Positions 9,081 to 18,734 of a stretch of DNA of 64,000 bases are shown here, piece after piece; position 1 is the first letter of the stretch, and every line of letters starts with the position of its first letter. Under the pieces are notes generated by a model, which ran no database searches, was not told the DNA's origin, and saw only the letters and a program-made list of their open reading frames with translations. Origin of the DNA: Echinicola shivajiensis (GTDB lineage Bacteria; Bacteroidota; Bacteroidia; Cytophagales; Cyclobacteriaceae); NCBI RefSeq assembly GCF_018642165.1, contig NZ_JAHHZM010000021.1, forward strand, positions 23,964-87,963, written 5' to 3'. A program made the position numbers and the translations under genes.

Positions 9081-10397
9081 ATGACACTTTCAAGCACAAA
9101 TCAAAAAGCAATTCTGGAAAATCTTGGTATCTCATCATTGAATGAGATGCAGGAAGCAACTCTTGAAGCGGCTAAAAAGCATCAAAATATAATGTTGTTG
9201 GCTCCAACAGGAAGTGGAAAGACCTTGGCCTATCTTTTGAGTATTCTTCCGAAGCTTCAGAAAAGGGAGGGTGTTCAGGCCCTGATTTTGGCACCTACCA
9301 GAGAGCTGGTGCTACAAATTGAAAGTGTCCTGAAACAGATGAAACTACCTGTCAAAGTAAATGCTTGTTATGGAGGGCATCTTTTTAGTATAGAAAGGAA
9401 GAATTTCTCTGTGCCCCCAACAATTTTGGTTGGGACTCCAGGGCGTATCAAGGACCATTTGGAGCGTGGAACGTTTAATCCTGAAAATGTCTCTGAACTG
9501 GTTTTTGATGAATTTGACAAATCCCTGGAATTGGGCTTTACGGGACAAATGCGGTATATCACTGGGCAATTGTACCAAGTGAAAAATAAAATCCTGGTTT
9601 CAGCTACCAATGCGATTGAACTGCCCTATTATTTGGATTTTGATGAGCATTTTACGGTAGCATCTGAGGGAGATAAAAAGCCTGATATAACAGTTAAGCA
9701 GCTTGTCGCGCCCAAAGGAGAAAAACTGGAGGGACTGTTAAAACTGATACAAAGCCTTAAGGTGGGGCAAAATGTGATCATTTTTGCCAATCACAGAGAT
9801 GCCTGTGATCGAATCGGGGAGTTTTTGGATCAACATCAAGTCATCTATTCCCTTTTCAGGGGTGGTCTTGAGCAAGACGAAAGAGAATCCCAACTAACAA
9901 AGTTTAGAAATGGCAGTGCACAGGTCTTGATTGCGACAGATATTGCATCCAGAGGCATTGATATTCCAGATTTGGATTATGTGGTTCATTTTCAGATTCC
10001 CCCTCAGGAAACCACCTTTGTTCACCGCAATGGTAGGACCGCAAGGATGAAATCAACTGGAACCAGTGTCTTGCTAATGGCTGAAAGCGATTATTTACCC
10101 AAATACCTTGGATTTAAGCCAGAGGAATTGATTTTGGAGGGACCAAATGAAAAGGCCCGGCCAGCATTTGCCACTTTGCATATCAATAAAGGGAAGAAAC
10201 ATAAGGTCAATAAAATAGACTTGGTAGGATTTTTCCTACAGTTTGACTTTTTGAGCAAGGAAGACCTTGGGCTCATTGAGGTAAAGGATTTCTTTTCCTA
10301 TGTGGCGGTAAGCAGGGATAAATATAAACAGGCGATAGAGGCTTCCAAAAACCAAAAAATTAAGCGCAAAGCCATCAAGGTGACGCTTGCTAAATAA
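9081..10397 (+). CDS. DEAD-box-like RNA helicase with DEFD motif II
   Basis: This 438-aa superfamily 2 helicase has the Q motif (L-N-E-M-Q, 20-24), motif I A-P-T-G-S-G-K-T (41-48), motif Ia P-T-R-E-L, motif Ib T-P-G-R, motif III S-A-T (174-176) and motif VI H-R-N-G-R-T-A-R. Motif II is D143-E-F-D146 rather than DEAD; the catalytic acidic residues are kept. Family members use ATP to unwind short RNA duplexes in ribosome assembly or mRNA turnover. A C-terminal extension after the helicase core ends in a basic tail (K-I-K-R-K-A-I-K), plausible for RNA contact. Start chosen from the adjacent -7 promoter element. A shared terminator follows. Confidence 0.92.
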   Translation: MTLSSTNQKAILENLGISSLNEMQEATLEAAKKHQNIMLLAPTGSGKTLAYLLSILPKLQKREGVQALILAPTRELVLQIESVLKQMKLPVKVNACYGGHLFSIERKNFSVPPTILVGTPGRIKDHLERGTFNPENVSELVFDEFDKSLELGFTGQMRYITGQLYQVKNKILVSATNAIELPYYLDFDEHFTVASEGDKKPDITVKQLVAPKGEKLEGLLKLIQSLKVGQNVIIFANHRDACDRIGEFLDQHQVIYSLFRGGLEQDERESQLTKFRNGSAQVLIATDIASRGIDIPDLDYVVHFQIPPQETTFVHRNGRTARMKSTGTSVLLMAESDYLPKYLGFKPEELILEGPNEKARPAFATLHINKGKKHKVNKIDLVGFFLQFDFLSKEDLGLIEVKDFFSYVAVSRDKYKQAIEASKNQKIKRKAIKVTLAK

Positions 10398-10424
10398 TTC
10401 TAGGATTCAAGAATTTCATTATTT

Positions 10425-10466
10425 AAGAAAAAAGCAGCTTTATTTTAACAAAGCTGCTTTTTTCTT
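10425..10466. terminator. Bidirectional terminator between helicase and DUF3857 genes
   Basis: A perfect 17-bp inverted repeat (A-rich left arm with AGCAGCTTT, complementary right arm) encloses the 8-nt loop ATTTTAAC. Because the arms are A-rich on the left and T-rich on the right, it can terminate the helicase transcript and the convergent minus-strand operon. Confidence 0.9.
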
Positions 10467-10472
10467 AGTAGG

Positions 10473-12419
10473 TCATGAAGAGATCTTTTTGAGTACCACG
10501 GGTTCTTGAATTTTATTGACCATGAACTCCATAAATGCCTTTAATTCCGGATAAATTGAAGGTTGGACCATTTCACTTTTTAAGTCGAAACGAATATTTA
10601 TTGTGAGCATGTTTCTATTTGTATCCTCCTGAGGAATATACATGAATTTGGCTAAACCACCAGGCATAGCCATGGATATTGACTCTGGATAATCATCCAG
10701 TTCATAACCTTCAGGTATGTGAATATTTGCTATATAGTTGTCTTTGAAAATATAGTTAAAATCAACTGGAAATACTCTTTCATCTATCTTAAAGGGATTT
10801 TTATCATGTCTTGAAATCATTATTGGATTGATCAACAGCAAGTCTGAGGACTGTTCAAATGGCATGTTTACCAAAAAAGTGCTTTCAATTTGATTGTTGT
10901 TCCTATCAAGGTCATTTATGTGGAGATCAAGGACACTGGCATCCTCATTCTCCAACATGCTTGCAAGCGTTTCTTCATCTATATCGTTATGTTGCTCCAT
11001 AAACTGTATGGCATCATAATCCATGTATCGCACTGTATGAGTAAACTGAATCGAATCTTCAATTAGTGAAATATTAATCATTTGTTTTATTCCGGACTTG
11101 TGATCCAGGTTGATTTTAACCAAATGACTATCTTCTTCTTTAAGCAAAAAACCTTCATCTACATGGTATGCTAAAGGCAAATAACCGAATGGTACATGTT
11201 CATTTGAAGTATCCAGAAAGATTTCTTTCTCATCAATATTGGCTTTTACTATAAGTCTGTTAAACTGTCTTACAAAGGGGAATTGTACCAAATAAGATCG
11301 TCCATTCCCTTTACTACTGATCAATATAGGATCGGCGTCAATGCCATTTGCTCTAAGCATGGCGATTAAAAGTAAGTTTAACTCTGTTTTGCTTCCAACC
11401 TTCCCGTCTACCAATTTCTTAATGCTTTGATCTGGAATAAATCCCGATTCATCATTAAGTGTGTATTCTTTTTTGATCAGTTCATAGATGAATTCAGCTT
11501 TCTCTTTTGGGGTTTCGCCTTCGATTTCTTTTTCAGCTAGATCTTTGAAAGTCCCATTATTCTTGAAATAGGACTTGAAATTATCAATGTAATATATTTC
11601 ATCAGCAAGCTTTTGCCAATCGCTAAGAACAGATTTATATATCCCATGATTACTCCCGTCCTTGTATCCAGCCAGCTGAAATTCAATTTTGTCCAGATAG
11701 TCCATATAATTGTTCATATAGGGCTCAGGTTGGGTAGATTTAAGATTGGTCAATGTCCATTCCGTGTCTCCATTGATGCTGGCTCTTTTTTGATTGGCTA
11801 CAATAAAATGTTCCCCTTGACCTAAAAATCGGTAGTCCAAATATTCAGGAATTTGGATTTTATATTTTGAAAAAACTGTTGGGATTTCATTTTGGAACCG
11901 CCAACCATCCAGGTAAGTGATGTTTTCGTAAGTATGATTGTATTCATATTCTATGATAGATCCTTCTTTGACATTGGGAAAGGTAAATCGGATTTCTTTT
12001 ACCCCATTTCCCAATTCGGTTTCGAAAAAATCCTTCTTGGACAGTTTGGAGATTTCTTCTTTACCATTAATAAGGTTCATCACTTGTGCCTTGATTCCAG
12101 TAATATTTTCGACATTATTTTCTCCGGCATAATAAGTAATGGATACATCTCCATAATCACTGGCTTTGCTATCAAAAACTTTGATTCTTCTCTTTATTTC
12201 AGTGATTAACCGATTACCTGCAAAAAAGCTCACTCCCTGTTCTCCCAAAACAATGGCAGTTGCTTCCGGTTCAAAATCACATGTTGTCATTTCCAATTCT
12301 TGCTGACTATACTTGCCTAACTTTATCGATTGGTCTTGAGCGATTGAAATAATTGGTGACAAAAACAAAATGGCCATTGACATAATGGCGGTTTTAAGTT
12401 GGTGTTTATGGTGCATCAT
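10473..12419 (-). CDS. DUF3857 / transglutaminase-like protein lacking catalytic Cys and His
   Basis: This 648-aa secreted protein has a signal peptide (residues 8-28), an N-terminal DUF3857 domain (about 50-230), a transglutaminase-like core (about 285-410) and a C-terminal beta domain. Aligned on its 616-aa neighbour, the catalytic Cys position is S343 (K-V-G-S-K-T-E-L-N) and the catalytic His position is R388 (Q-F-N-R-L-I-V). D403 remains in F-L-D-T-S. The fold therefore looks kept while thiol catalysis is lost. It overlaps the upstream paralogue by 4 bp, so the two are almost certainly co-translated; one plausible role is as non-catalytic partner of that protein in the periplasm or on the outer membrane. 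Confidence 0.85.
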   Translation of the reverse strand: MMHHKHQLKTAIMSMAILFLSPIISIAQDQSIKLGKYSQQELEMTTCDFEPEATAIVLGEQGVSFFAGNRLITEIKRRIKVFDSKASDYGDVSITYYAGENNVENITGIKAQVMNLINGKEEISKLSKKDFFETELGNGVKEIRFTFPNVKEGSIIEYEYNHTYENITYLDGWRFQNEIPTVFSKYKIQIPEYLDYRFLGQGEHFIVANQKRASINGDTEWTLTNLKSTQPEPYMNNYMDYLDKIEFQLAGYKDGSNHGIYKSVLSDWQKLADEIYYIDNFKSYFKNNGTFKDLAEKEIEGETPKEKAEFIYELIKKEYTLNDESGFIPDQSIKKLVDGKVGSKTELNLLLIAMLRANGIDADPILISSKGNGRSYLVQFPFVRQFNRLIVKANIDEKEIFLDTSNEHVPFGYLPLAYHVDEGFLLKEEDSHLVKINLDHKSGIKQMINISLIEDSIQFTHTVRYMDYDAIQFMEQHNDIDEETLASMLENEDASVLDLHINDLDRNNNQIESTFLVNMPFEQSSDLLLINPIMISRHDKNPFKIDERVFPVDFNYIFKDNYIANIHIPEGYELDDYPESISMAMPGGLAKFMYIPQEDTNRNMLTINIRFDLKSEMVQPSIYPELKAFMEFMVNKIQEPVVLKKISS

Positions 12420-14266
12420 CTCTTTAAAAATATAGGTTGATCATCTAGTTTCTCTATTTGCTTAAGGGTATTGCTGATGGTCTCGTCAGTGACCTCTTTT
12501 GGAAAATGGAGTTCTACCACCCTTGAGATTTTCAAAAGATTATCTTCAAAAACTTGTAGCTTTTTATAATCAAAATAGTCTTCGGTCAAGTTGATGTCGG
12601 TTTCTCCCTGTTCCAGCGTCAATTCCTCAGGGCTAGATATCTCGATGTTTTCTTCCCAATGCAAATTCCGGTTTAGAATATCTCCAGAATTTATAGATTG
12701 GTACTTGGGCTGGATAATCATTCGCTTACTGGTGCTTTTGTAAAATTGCTGTAGATACGTTTCATGACTTAAAACCGCTTGAGGTACCAGTTGATCAGTA
12801 TTGATATTTAAGTCATAATTTTCAATATGGGCTCCGCTAAAATCAAGGTCCTTATAAAGATGCTTTTGCAATTCCTTTTCATTGAGAATTTGTTTTGCAT
12901 GCATATAAGTTTGGGCAGCCAAGCCCGTCATTTCTTTGGTTTGTTTGATCTTGGCACTTCCCTGATTCAGTAATTCTATTTGGGAGAAATTTTTGATTCG
13001 ATTAAAGGCAGGGGATTGGTAATCGGGGGTTTTTACAATGTTCCCTCCTTGTTCGTTGATCACCAATACATGTCTGTTCATGGTAAAGTCTCCTAAAAAG
13101 CCAGCTGGTAAAGTGTTGGATGTACATTCCAGCCAAACAGTATCCTGTTCCATAGGAACCTGTAAAATAACGTGATTGAACTGATTAGAGGGGAAATCTA
13201 CATCTATATCCTTTTCATCGCTGCCTGCTTTTACCAGTGTATAATTGGCCTTGATTCCTGATGCTTTAAGCATGGCATTCATAAACATGCTTAGCGCTTT
13301 ACAATCTCCATATTTCGCTTCGAATACTGCGGAAGCAGACATCGGCATAAGTCCTCCCAAGCCCAGTTGTATACTTACATAGCGGTAATTTTCCTGCATA
13401 TAACGGTAGAGCACTTTGATTTTTTCTAAATCAGTTTCCACACCTGCTGTCAGTTCATTAACCTTTGATTTGGCTTCTGGTGATAGTATGTCTTTTTCTT
13501 GGTTGAGCTGATAAATCCACTCCCCTAGACCATTCCATGTTTCAAGATTGGAGGCATATCCCTCCATGGAAAATGCTTTAGGGGCAATTTTAACCATGGC
13601 CAAGCTGTCTTCATCTGGCTTCTCTTCTGAAAGTGTAAGCAGATTCTCAAGCTCCCAGTGAAGGGCAACATTTCCCTCTGATTTCTGGACTTTGGCTTCT
13701 TGGTCTATGTTTTGAACCATATATCGAATTCCCAAGCTTTCTGGATAGGACAAATTAAGTGTTGCTTTTCTGACAAACTGCTTAGCTGGTCCACTAGGTA
13801 CCCAAGTTGGGAAGTTCACATTCCCTTTCTTTTTCGTAGTATATTCAAATTCTATTTCGACTGGAAATTTCCCTGCATTCAATTCATAATATTTCAATCT
13901 GCTATCCTCAAAAACGGAATAATCAGAGATTAAAGAAATGTCATTGAGGTCCTTTAATCTTAATTTGTCAATGGTTTTGCCTGAAGATTTATCCCGGACA
14001 ATTCCATTAAAATCCTCAATGGATATGAGGTCGTTGTAATAGATGGTTATCAAGCCATCATTTAAACCGTCTTTATTGAGAATTGTCACCTTTTTCTTTA
14101 CTCGCTGGAGAACCTCATAGTCACTATTCAGCTCAAGGTTCAGTTCTTTTTCAACGATGGAGTTAAACAGGTTTATTTCTTTTTCCGATTGGGCAAAAAC
14201 TGTATTTTCAAAAATTAAAAAAGAAAATAAGCAAGCTAAAATCGCCCATTTAAAAAGGTTTATCAT
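12416..14266 (-). CDS. DUF3857 / transglutaminase-like secreted protein
   Basis: This 616-aa protein has a signal peptide (residues 5-25), a DUF3857 domain (about 50-225) and a transglutaminase-like domain (about 275-385) with C322 in K-Y-G-D-C-K-A-L, H365 in Q-F-N-H-V-I-L and E380 in W-L-E-C-T-S, the usual acidic position in these Bacteroidota proteins. It is therefore likely competent for papain-like thiol chemistry, as peptidase or transglutaminase; the substrate is unknown. It is first in a two-gene operon with the degenerate paralogue at 10,473. Divergent upstream DNA is shared with the MaoC-like gene. Confidence 0.88.
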   Translation of the reverse strand: MINLFKWAILACLFSFLIFENTVFAQSEKEINLFNSIVEKELNLELNSDYEVLQRVKKKVTILNKDGLNDGLITIYYNDLISIEDFNGIVRDKSSGKTIDKLRLKDLNDISLISDYSVFEDSRLKYYELNAGKFPVEIEFEYTTKKKGNVNFPTWVPSGPAKQFVRKATLNLSYPESLGIRYMVQNIDQEAKVQKSEGNVALHWELENLLTLSEEKPDEDSLAMVKIAPKAFSMEGYASNLETWNGLGEWIYQLNQEKDILSPEAKSKVNELTAGVETDLEKIKVLYRYMQENYRYVSIQLGLGGLMPMSASAVFEAKYGDCKALSMFMNAMLKASGIKANYTLVKAGSDEKDIDVDFPSNQFNHVILQVPMEQDTVWLECTSNTLPAGFLGDFTMNRHVLVINEQGGNIVKTPDYQSPAFNRIKNFSQIELLNQGSAKIKQTKEMTGLAAQTYMHAKQILNEKELQKHLYKDLDFSGAHIENYDLNINTDQLVPQAVLSHETYLQQFYKSTSKRMIIQPKYQSINSGDILNRNLHWEENIEISSPEELTLEQGETDINLTEDYFDYKKLQVFEDNLLKISRVVELHFPKEVTDETISNTLKQIEKLDDQPIFLKR

Positions 14267-14467
14267 TTTAAATGTATGGGATTATTGAAATTAAAAACTA
14301 ATTAAAGCTTTAAAACAAGTATTTTTTTTCATTAAATCAATAGGAATCACCAAAAAAACGCAGATAAAACTTAGAAAATCGGGGGTAAAAAGCGCACAAG
14401 CAGATAATTTCCTTTATCTAGGCTTTTATGTATATTCGCCTTTTAAAACTTTATATATTCATACCCA

Positions 14468-14932
14468 ATGAGTCAACTTGTAATTAACAGTTTCGAAGAA
14501 TTCGAAAAACATATCGGTCAACCATTAGGCATTTCTGATTATCATAAAATCACACAGGATCAAATCAATAAATTCGCTGATGCCACGCTAGACCACCAGT
14601 GGATCCATACTGATCCTGAGAAGGCTAAGGCTGAAGGAGCATTTGGAAATACCATTGCTCATGGATATTTGACACTTTCATTGGTGCCATTTTTATGGGA
14701 ACAAATTGTTCAAGTGAATAACCTAAAAATGTTGGTAAACTATGGGATTGAATCTTTGCGTTTCGCTCAGCCTGTTGTGGTGGACAGTGAAGTAAGGTTA
14801 CATGCCAAATTGGCCAATATCACCAATTTGAGAGGAACGGTGAAGACAGAAATGGAAATAAAGTTGGAGATCAAGGACCAAAAGAAACCTGCGTTTACCG
14901 GGAAATTGGTGTTCCTTTACCATTTCAAATAA
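14468..14932 (+). CDS. MaoC-like (R)-specific enoyl-CoA hydratase / dehydratase
   Basis: The 154-aa single hot-dog domain carries the hydratase motif: D-A-T-x-D-H-Q-W-I-H-T-D-P (about residues 38-50), followed by F-G-N-T-I-A-H-G-Y-L-T-L-S-L (60-73), which contains the Asp and His used for water addition to trans-2-enoyl-CoA. Length and layout match the short NodN/PhaJ-like subgroup of MaoC proteins. The acyl substrate and pathway are not indicated by neighbours. A plausible promoter (TATATTCG) lies about 35 bp upstream; the stop is followed by a terminator. Confidence 0.88.
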   Translation: MSQLVINSFEEFEKHIGQPLGISDYHKITQDQINKFADATLDHQWIHTDPEKAKAEGAFGNTIAHGYLTLSLVPFLWEQIVQVNNLKMLVNYGIESLRFAQPVVVDSEVRLHAKLANITNLRGTVKTEMEIKLEIKDQKKPAFTGKLVFLYHFK

Positions 14933-14959
14933 ATGAAAATCGATAAGCAAATCAATAGT

Positions 14960-14997
14960 TGGCACAGTGTTTTTATGCTGTGCCATTTTTATTTTTT
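14960..14997 (+). terminator. Terminator after MaoC-like gene
   Basis: The 8-bp stem TGGCACAG / CTGTGCCA (arms at 14960-14967 and 14978-14985) is followed by T-rich DNA. Confidence 0.85.
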
Positions 14998-15000
14998 ACA

Positions 15001-15027
15001 AAAAAAAATAACCTCCAGGAGAGGTTA
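15001..15027 (-). terminator. Terminator of the outer-membrane receptor gene
   Basis: The 7-bp stem TAACCTC / GAGGTTA has a 5-nt loop. On the minus strand it is followed by eight T. It lies 84 bp beyond the stop of the receptor gene. Confidence 0.85.
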
Positions 15028-15110
15028 CTTTTTTGCTGTTAAACCAAAATAAAGTCTTTTTTATCGATGACGTATTGATCCGTTTATGTCTGAGATTGCA
15101 GGAAACTACT

Positions 15111-17561
15111 TTAATCAAGTCGGTTTCTTTCTTCTGTACTACCGCTTCTGTTGGAAACTTTAAAGTTTTCGCCTTTAGAGAATTTCCACCTTAAGGTCAA
15201 TCGAATGGATTGCTGGCTATTGTACTGTCTAATGTCAGTGTTGATATCTCCAAAGTTTACTTTTCCCCTGAAGCCAGCCGTTCTAAAGAGATCATTGCCG
15301 TTTACGGTGACTGCAAACTTATCATCCTTGAATGTTTTGGTAATACCCGCATCTACCCAGCCAAAACCTTGGGCATCCAACTGTCCTTCAAGAAATGGGC
15401 TAATGTACATACCTACCAATTCGACTTTAAACCCTTTAGGCAAGGTGATATTATGTTGTGTTCTGGCAGTATATGAGAACTGAGAAACATCCAGGAAATC
15501 ATCCCCTAGTTGAGATTGATATGTTTTATAATAAAGCTGTATCATATTACTGGTGCTGTACCATTCAGCTATTTCGACTGGAATCATCATCCTCAATCCC
15601 AAATCCTCCGATTTGTCAAAATTCTGAACCTGTATAAAGGTTTTTCTGGTCTCTTCATCCTGAGAAAGGACCTGACCAAAAGCATTGGTAGTTCTAGAAT
15701 AGGCCAATGTAAATTGATAAGCTCCCTTAATGACATGGCTCATCTCAAAATTATTGGCGTATTGGGGTTTTAGGTTTGGATTTCCCTGTTCAGTAGTTAA
15801 GGGGTCTACATAAAATACAAATGGGTTTAACAATCTATAATTTGGCCTGGTAATTCTTCGATTAATATTATAGGTGATTTGATAATTATCTGAGATTTTA
15901 TGTTGTAGGTATGCACTTGGGAATAGATTTACATATTCCTGTTTATTCACTTCGTTTAGGGTGACAGAATTACCTGTGATATCTGAATACTCAAGTCTCA
16001 AACCTGCCTGAAAGTCTAATTTTTCACTTAAAGGGGCTTTCAGAGAGGTATAGGCAGCCAATACATTCTCATTATAAATAAAATGGTTGCTATTAGGATC
16101 TGGTTCGAAAGGGCCTTCTTCTTGACTTCTGGAGATCTCTAGGACATTATCCGATTCTACCCAACTTCCCTTTAATCCCGCTTCCAGCTTGGTTTTTTCG
16201 CTCAAAGGTTTGGTGAAGTCTATTTTGGCAGTGAAGATGTTATAATTCATCATATTATCGGTCAGGATTCTATCCATAGTACCATCATCAAAGTCATCAT
16301 TGACCCAATAATCATTGGTCAATAAACTGATGGAGCCTCCGTCTACGGCAGTGTAGTCAATATCAGCACTTAGCTTGGTTCCTAAAGTGTCCAGATTGCC
16401 TATATAATGGAAGTTTCCGAAAAACCTCCTATTATCATTTTCAGCATCATTTAGTGCGCTTAGGTGATTTGTGTCACTATTGTCAGGGTTGGAAATATCG
16501 GTCAACGAATTGCCATCATTGTATCCGTTATAATCAGAGGCCTGAAGGTTTATTCCCACTGAATGTTGTGTGCTGATCTGATAATCTGCTCCTCCTGTGA
16601 AATAGATGCTCTTGCCTCCAAGTCCTAAAAGGGCATCTTGGTCGAATACTGATTCACCTTCATCCAATTGAAACCTACGTACAATGTCCAGGTCAATATC
16701 ACGTACCCAGGAGCTGTAATTTAAGCTACTGTTTGTAGTCCATTTTCCTCGCTTTATATTGAGAGTTGCTCCGGCAAAAGGAGCGTTTCGGCCATTATAA
16801 TAGTTGCCTGCTTGGATACTTCCATTGGTGCCATTGTAATCATTCTTTTTTAGCTTGATATTTAGTACGCCTGCAGATCCCTCTGCATCATATTTGGCAG
16901 GAGGGTTATTGATCACTTCTATACTTTTAATATTATCAGCTGGCATTGCCCTTAAAAAATCAGCCAACTCAGTGGCACTCATATAAGTTTGTCTGTCATC
17001 TAGAAGTACGATAACACCTGAACGGCCATTAAGGTTAATGTTGCCGTCACCATCTACATAAACTCCCGGAGATCTCCCCAATACCTCAAGGGCATTGCTG
17101 CCTTCTGCCATAACAGTACCTTCAATATTTACGACAGTTCGGTCTGCTTCTATGATCACTTCTGGACGGCTACTTCTTACTTCTACTTCATCCAGAGAAG
17201 TGGCTTCCTCCTCCAATTGGATCACTCCGAAATTTTTATTCATTCCCTTTCTTAACTTAAAAGGATCGGAATGATAGGTTTTAAATCCTATGGTGGAAAC
17301 ATTCAATACGGCCATGCCTTCATTTGAATTTACTTCCATTGAAAACTTACCATTGTCGTCAGATACGACCCCGGAAATAAGCTCTCCAGTTTCCTCTTCC
17401 AACAAGGAAATATTGGCAAAAGGCATCACTTCTCCTTGGTTGTCCACAACCTGTCCGCTCAGCATTCCTGAGTTTTGCGAAAATGCCACTCCAGAGCTCA
17501 ACAGATAGGCAAATAGTATTAAGGATATTTGGTAAAAGATTTTCATAATATGCTGGTTCAT
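15111..17561 (-). CDS. TonB-dependent receptor-like outer membrane beta-barrel protein
   Basis: This 816-aa protein starts with a signal peptide ending near S-G-V-A-F-S-Q (residue 29). A CarboxypepD-regulatory-like domain follows (about 32-120, beginning L-S-G-Q-V-V-D-N-Q-G-E). Then comes a plug domain (about 130-240, with V-V-I-V-L-L-D-D-R-Q-T-Y and I-K-S-I-E-V-I-N-N-P-P-A-K-Y-D-A-E-G) and a large beta-barrel of the outer-membrane family 3 type, rich in aromatic-ended strands such as R-P-N-Y-R-L-L-N-P-F. It is an outer-membrane transporter or signalling receptor; no SusD partner or other substrate clue is adjacent. A second Met at residue 6 is an alternative start. Confidence 0.9.
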   Translation of the reverse strand: MNQHIMKIFYQISLILFAYLLSSGVAFSQNSGMLSGQVVDNQGEVMPFANISLLEEETGELISGVVSDDNGKFSMEVNSNEGMAVLNVSTIGFKTYHSDPFKLRKGMNKNFGVIQLEEEATSLDEVEVRSSRPEVIIEADRTVVNIEGTVMAEGSNALEVLGRSPGVYVDGDGNINLNGRSGVIVLLDDRQTYMSATELADFLRAMPADNIKSIEVINNPPAKYDAEGSAGVLNIKLKKNDYNGTNGSIQAGNYYNGRNAPFAGATLNIKRGKWTTNSSLNYSSWVRDIDLDIVRRFQLDEGESVFDQDALLGLGGKSIYFTGGADYQISTQHSVGINLQASDYNGYNDGNSLTDISNPDNSDTNHLSALNDAENDNRRFFGNFHYIGNLDTLGTKLSADIDYTAVDGGSISLLTNDYWVNDDFDDGTMDRILTDNMMNYNIFTAKIDFTKPLSEKTKLEAGLKGSWVESDNVLEISRSQEEGPFEPDPNSNHFIYNENVLAAYTSLKAPLSEKLDFQAGLRLEYSDITGNSVTLNEVNKQEYVNLFPSAYLQHKISDNYQITYNINRRITRPNYRLLNPFVFYVDPLTTEQGNPNLKPQYANNFEMSHVIKGAYQFTLAYSRTTNAFGQVLSQDEETRKTFIQVQNFDKSEDLGLRMMIPVEIAEWYSTSNMIQLYYKTYQSQLGDDFLDVSQFSYTARTQHNITLPKGFKVELVGMYISPFLEGQLDAQGFGWVDAGITKTFKDDKFAVTVNGNDLFRTAGFRGKVNFGDINTDIRQYNSQQSIRLTLRWKFSKGENFKVSNRSGSTEERNRLD

Positions 17562-18020
17562 TAAATTTCAATCATCCATATGAAAATCTGATGCCAAAAG
17601 GAGCAAACCCCTTTAAACTTCTCGTAGGATGCATTTTACTGTATCTTTATGGAAAGTGACTGTATCAATACCGTACACTTTTAGCGTACGTTTATGGAAT
17701 GGACAAAGAAGCCGGGATAGCAATACCTAGAGGAGGAAGTGGGGTGTCTTTAAAAAGACAGGGTAGGGTTATTTAGGCTGTTCAGGATTTGTAAGGAGCT
17801 CAGGCTGTTATGGATTTGTAATCGGGCTGTTCAGGATTTGCAATCCTGAACTTGAAATAGTGGAGGATTTAAAATCCTCTTTTATTGTTAATCGGGATTA
17901 CAAATCCCGATTAACAAAATGGCTGAAAAAGCTAATATGGAGGAATACGAACAAAAAAAGTCCCAGGCCCAAAACAGGGACCGAGGACTATATCAGTTAA
18001 TTTAAATCTTTGCTTACTGA
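17562..18020. repeat. Intergenic region with three near-perfect palindromes
   Basis: No gene is visible. Three palindromes sit close together: arms TTCAGGATT / AATCCTGAA at 17830-17850, GAGGATTT / AAATCCTC at 17863-17879, and a perfect 13-bp pair GTTAATCGGGATT / AATCCCGATTAAC at 17887-17915. A related half-motif (GGCTGTTCAGGATTTGTAA) lies just upstream. GGATTT-centred palindromes of this kind look like REP elements mobilised by RAYT transposases. Confidence 0.7.
17953..17981 (-). terminator. Terminator of the superoxide dismutase gene
   Basis: On the minus strand a GTCCC / GGGAC stem (17960-17964 and 17977-17981) is followed by seven T, 40 bp beyond the stop codon of the SOD gene. Confidence 0.65.
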
Positions 18021-18626
18021 TTATTTAGCAGCTGCGTATCTTTTGCTTACTTCTTCCCAATTGATTACATCCCAGAAAGCAGAGATATAATCAGGTCTTC
18101 TGTTTTGGTAGTTCAAATAATAAGCATGTTCCCAAACATCCAATCCAAGGATAGGAGTACCTGGGCACTCAGCTACGTCCATGACAGGGTTGTCCTGATT
18201 AGGAGAAGAGCATACACAAAGTTCTTTTTTGGTATCAACACATAACCAAGCCCATCCAGAACCAAATCTAGTGGCCGCGGCAGTGTTGAATTTTTCCTTA
18301 AAAGCATCAAATGAACCGAATTTAGCATCGATAGCTGAAGCCAATTCACCTGTTGGAGCTCCTCCGCCGTTTGGAGAAAGAATAGTCCAGAAAAGTGAGT
18401 GGTTATAGTGACCACCACCATTATTTCTTACTGCTGTATTTGAGCCAGCTACTTTCATCAACTCTTCAAGGCTTTTGCCTTCAAGGTCAGTACCGGCAAT
18501 GGCATCATTCAATTTAGTTACATAAGCATTATGGTGCTTTCCGTGGTGAATTTCCATTGTTCTAGCATCGATACTTGGTTCCAATGCATTGAAATCATAA
18601 GGTAATTGTGGTAACTCAAAAGCCAT
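18021..18626 (-). CDS. Fe/Mn-type superoxide dismutase
   Basis: This 201-aa cytosolic enzyme dismutates superoxide to oxygen and hydrogen peroxide. The four metal ligands are visible: H27, H76 (Y-N-H-S-L-F-W), D163 and H167 (D-V-W-E-H-A-Y-Y). G-G-G-H at 70-73 and Q144 in N-Q-D-N-P point to the Mn-type second-shell arrangement, although Bacteroidota members are often cambialistic. No signal peptide is present. Unusually it carries three cysteines (C137, C139, C154) on one surface segment. Monocistronic. Confidence 0.96.
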   Translation of the reverse strand: MAFELPQLPYDFNALEPSIDARTMEIHHGKHHNAYVTKLNDAIAGTDLEGKSLEELMKVAGSNTAVRNNGGGHYNHSLFWTILSPNGGGAPTGELASAIDAKFGSFDAFKEKFNTAAATRFGSGWAWLCVDTKKELCVCSSPNQDNPVMDVAECPGTPILGLDVWEHAYYLNYQNRRPDYISAFWDVINWEEVSKRYAAAK

Positions 18627-18734
18627 TGTTTTATAAAATTTTATAGTTTAACATTAAATAATAATTCTTCTTTTAATTGCTTACTCAACAAACCAAGATC
18701 AATCAAAAATGGTTCTCCAAATCATTTTAAACTG

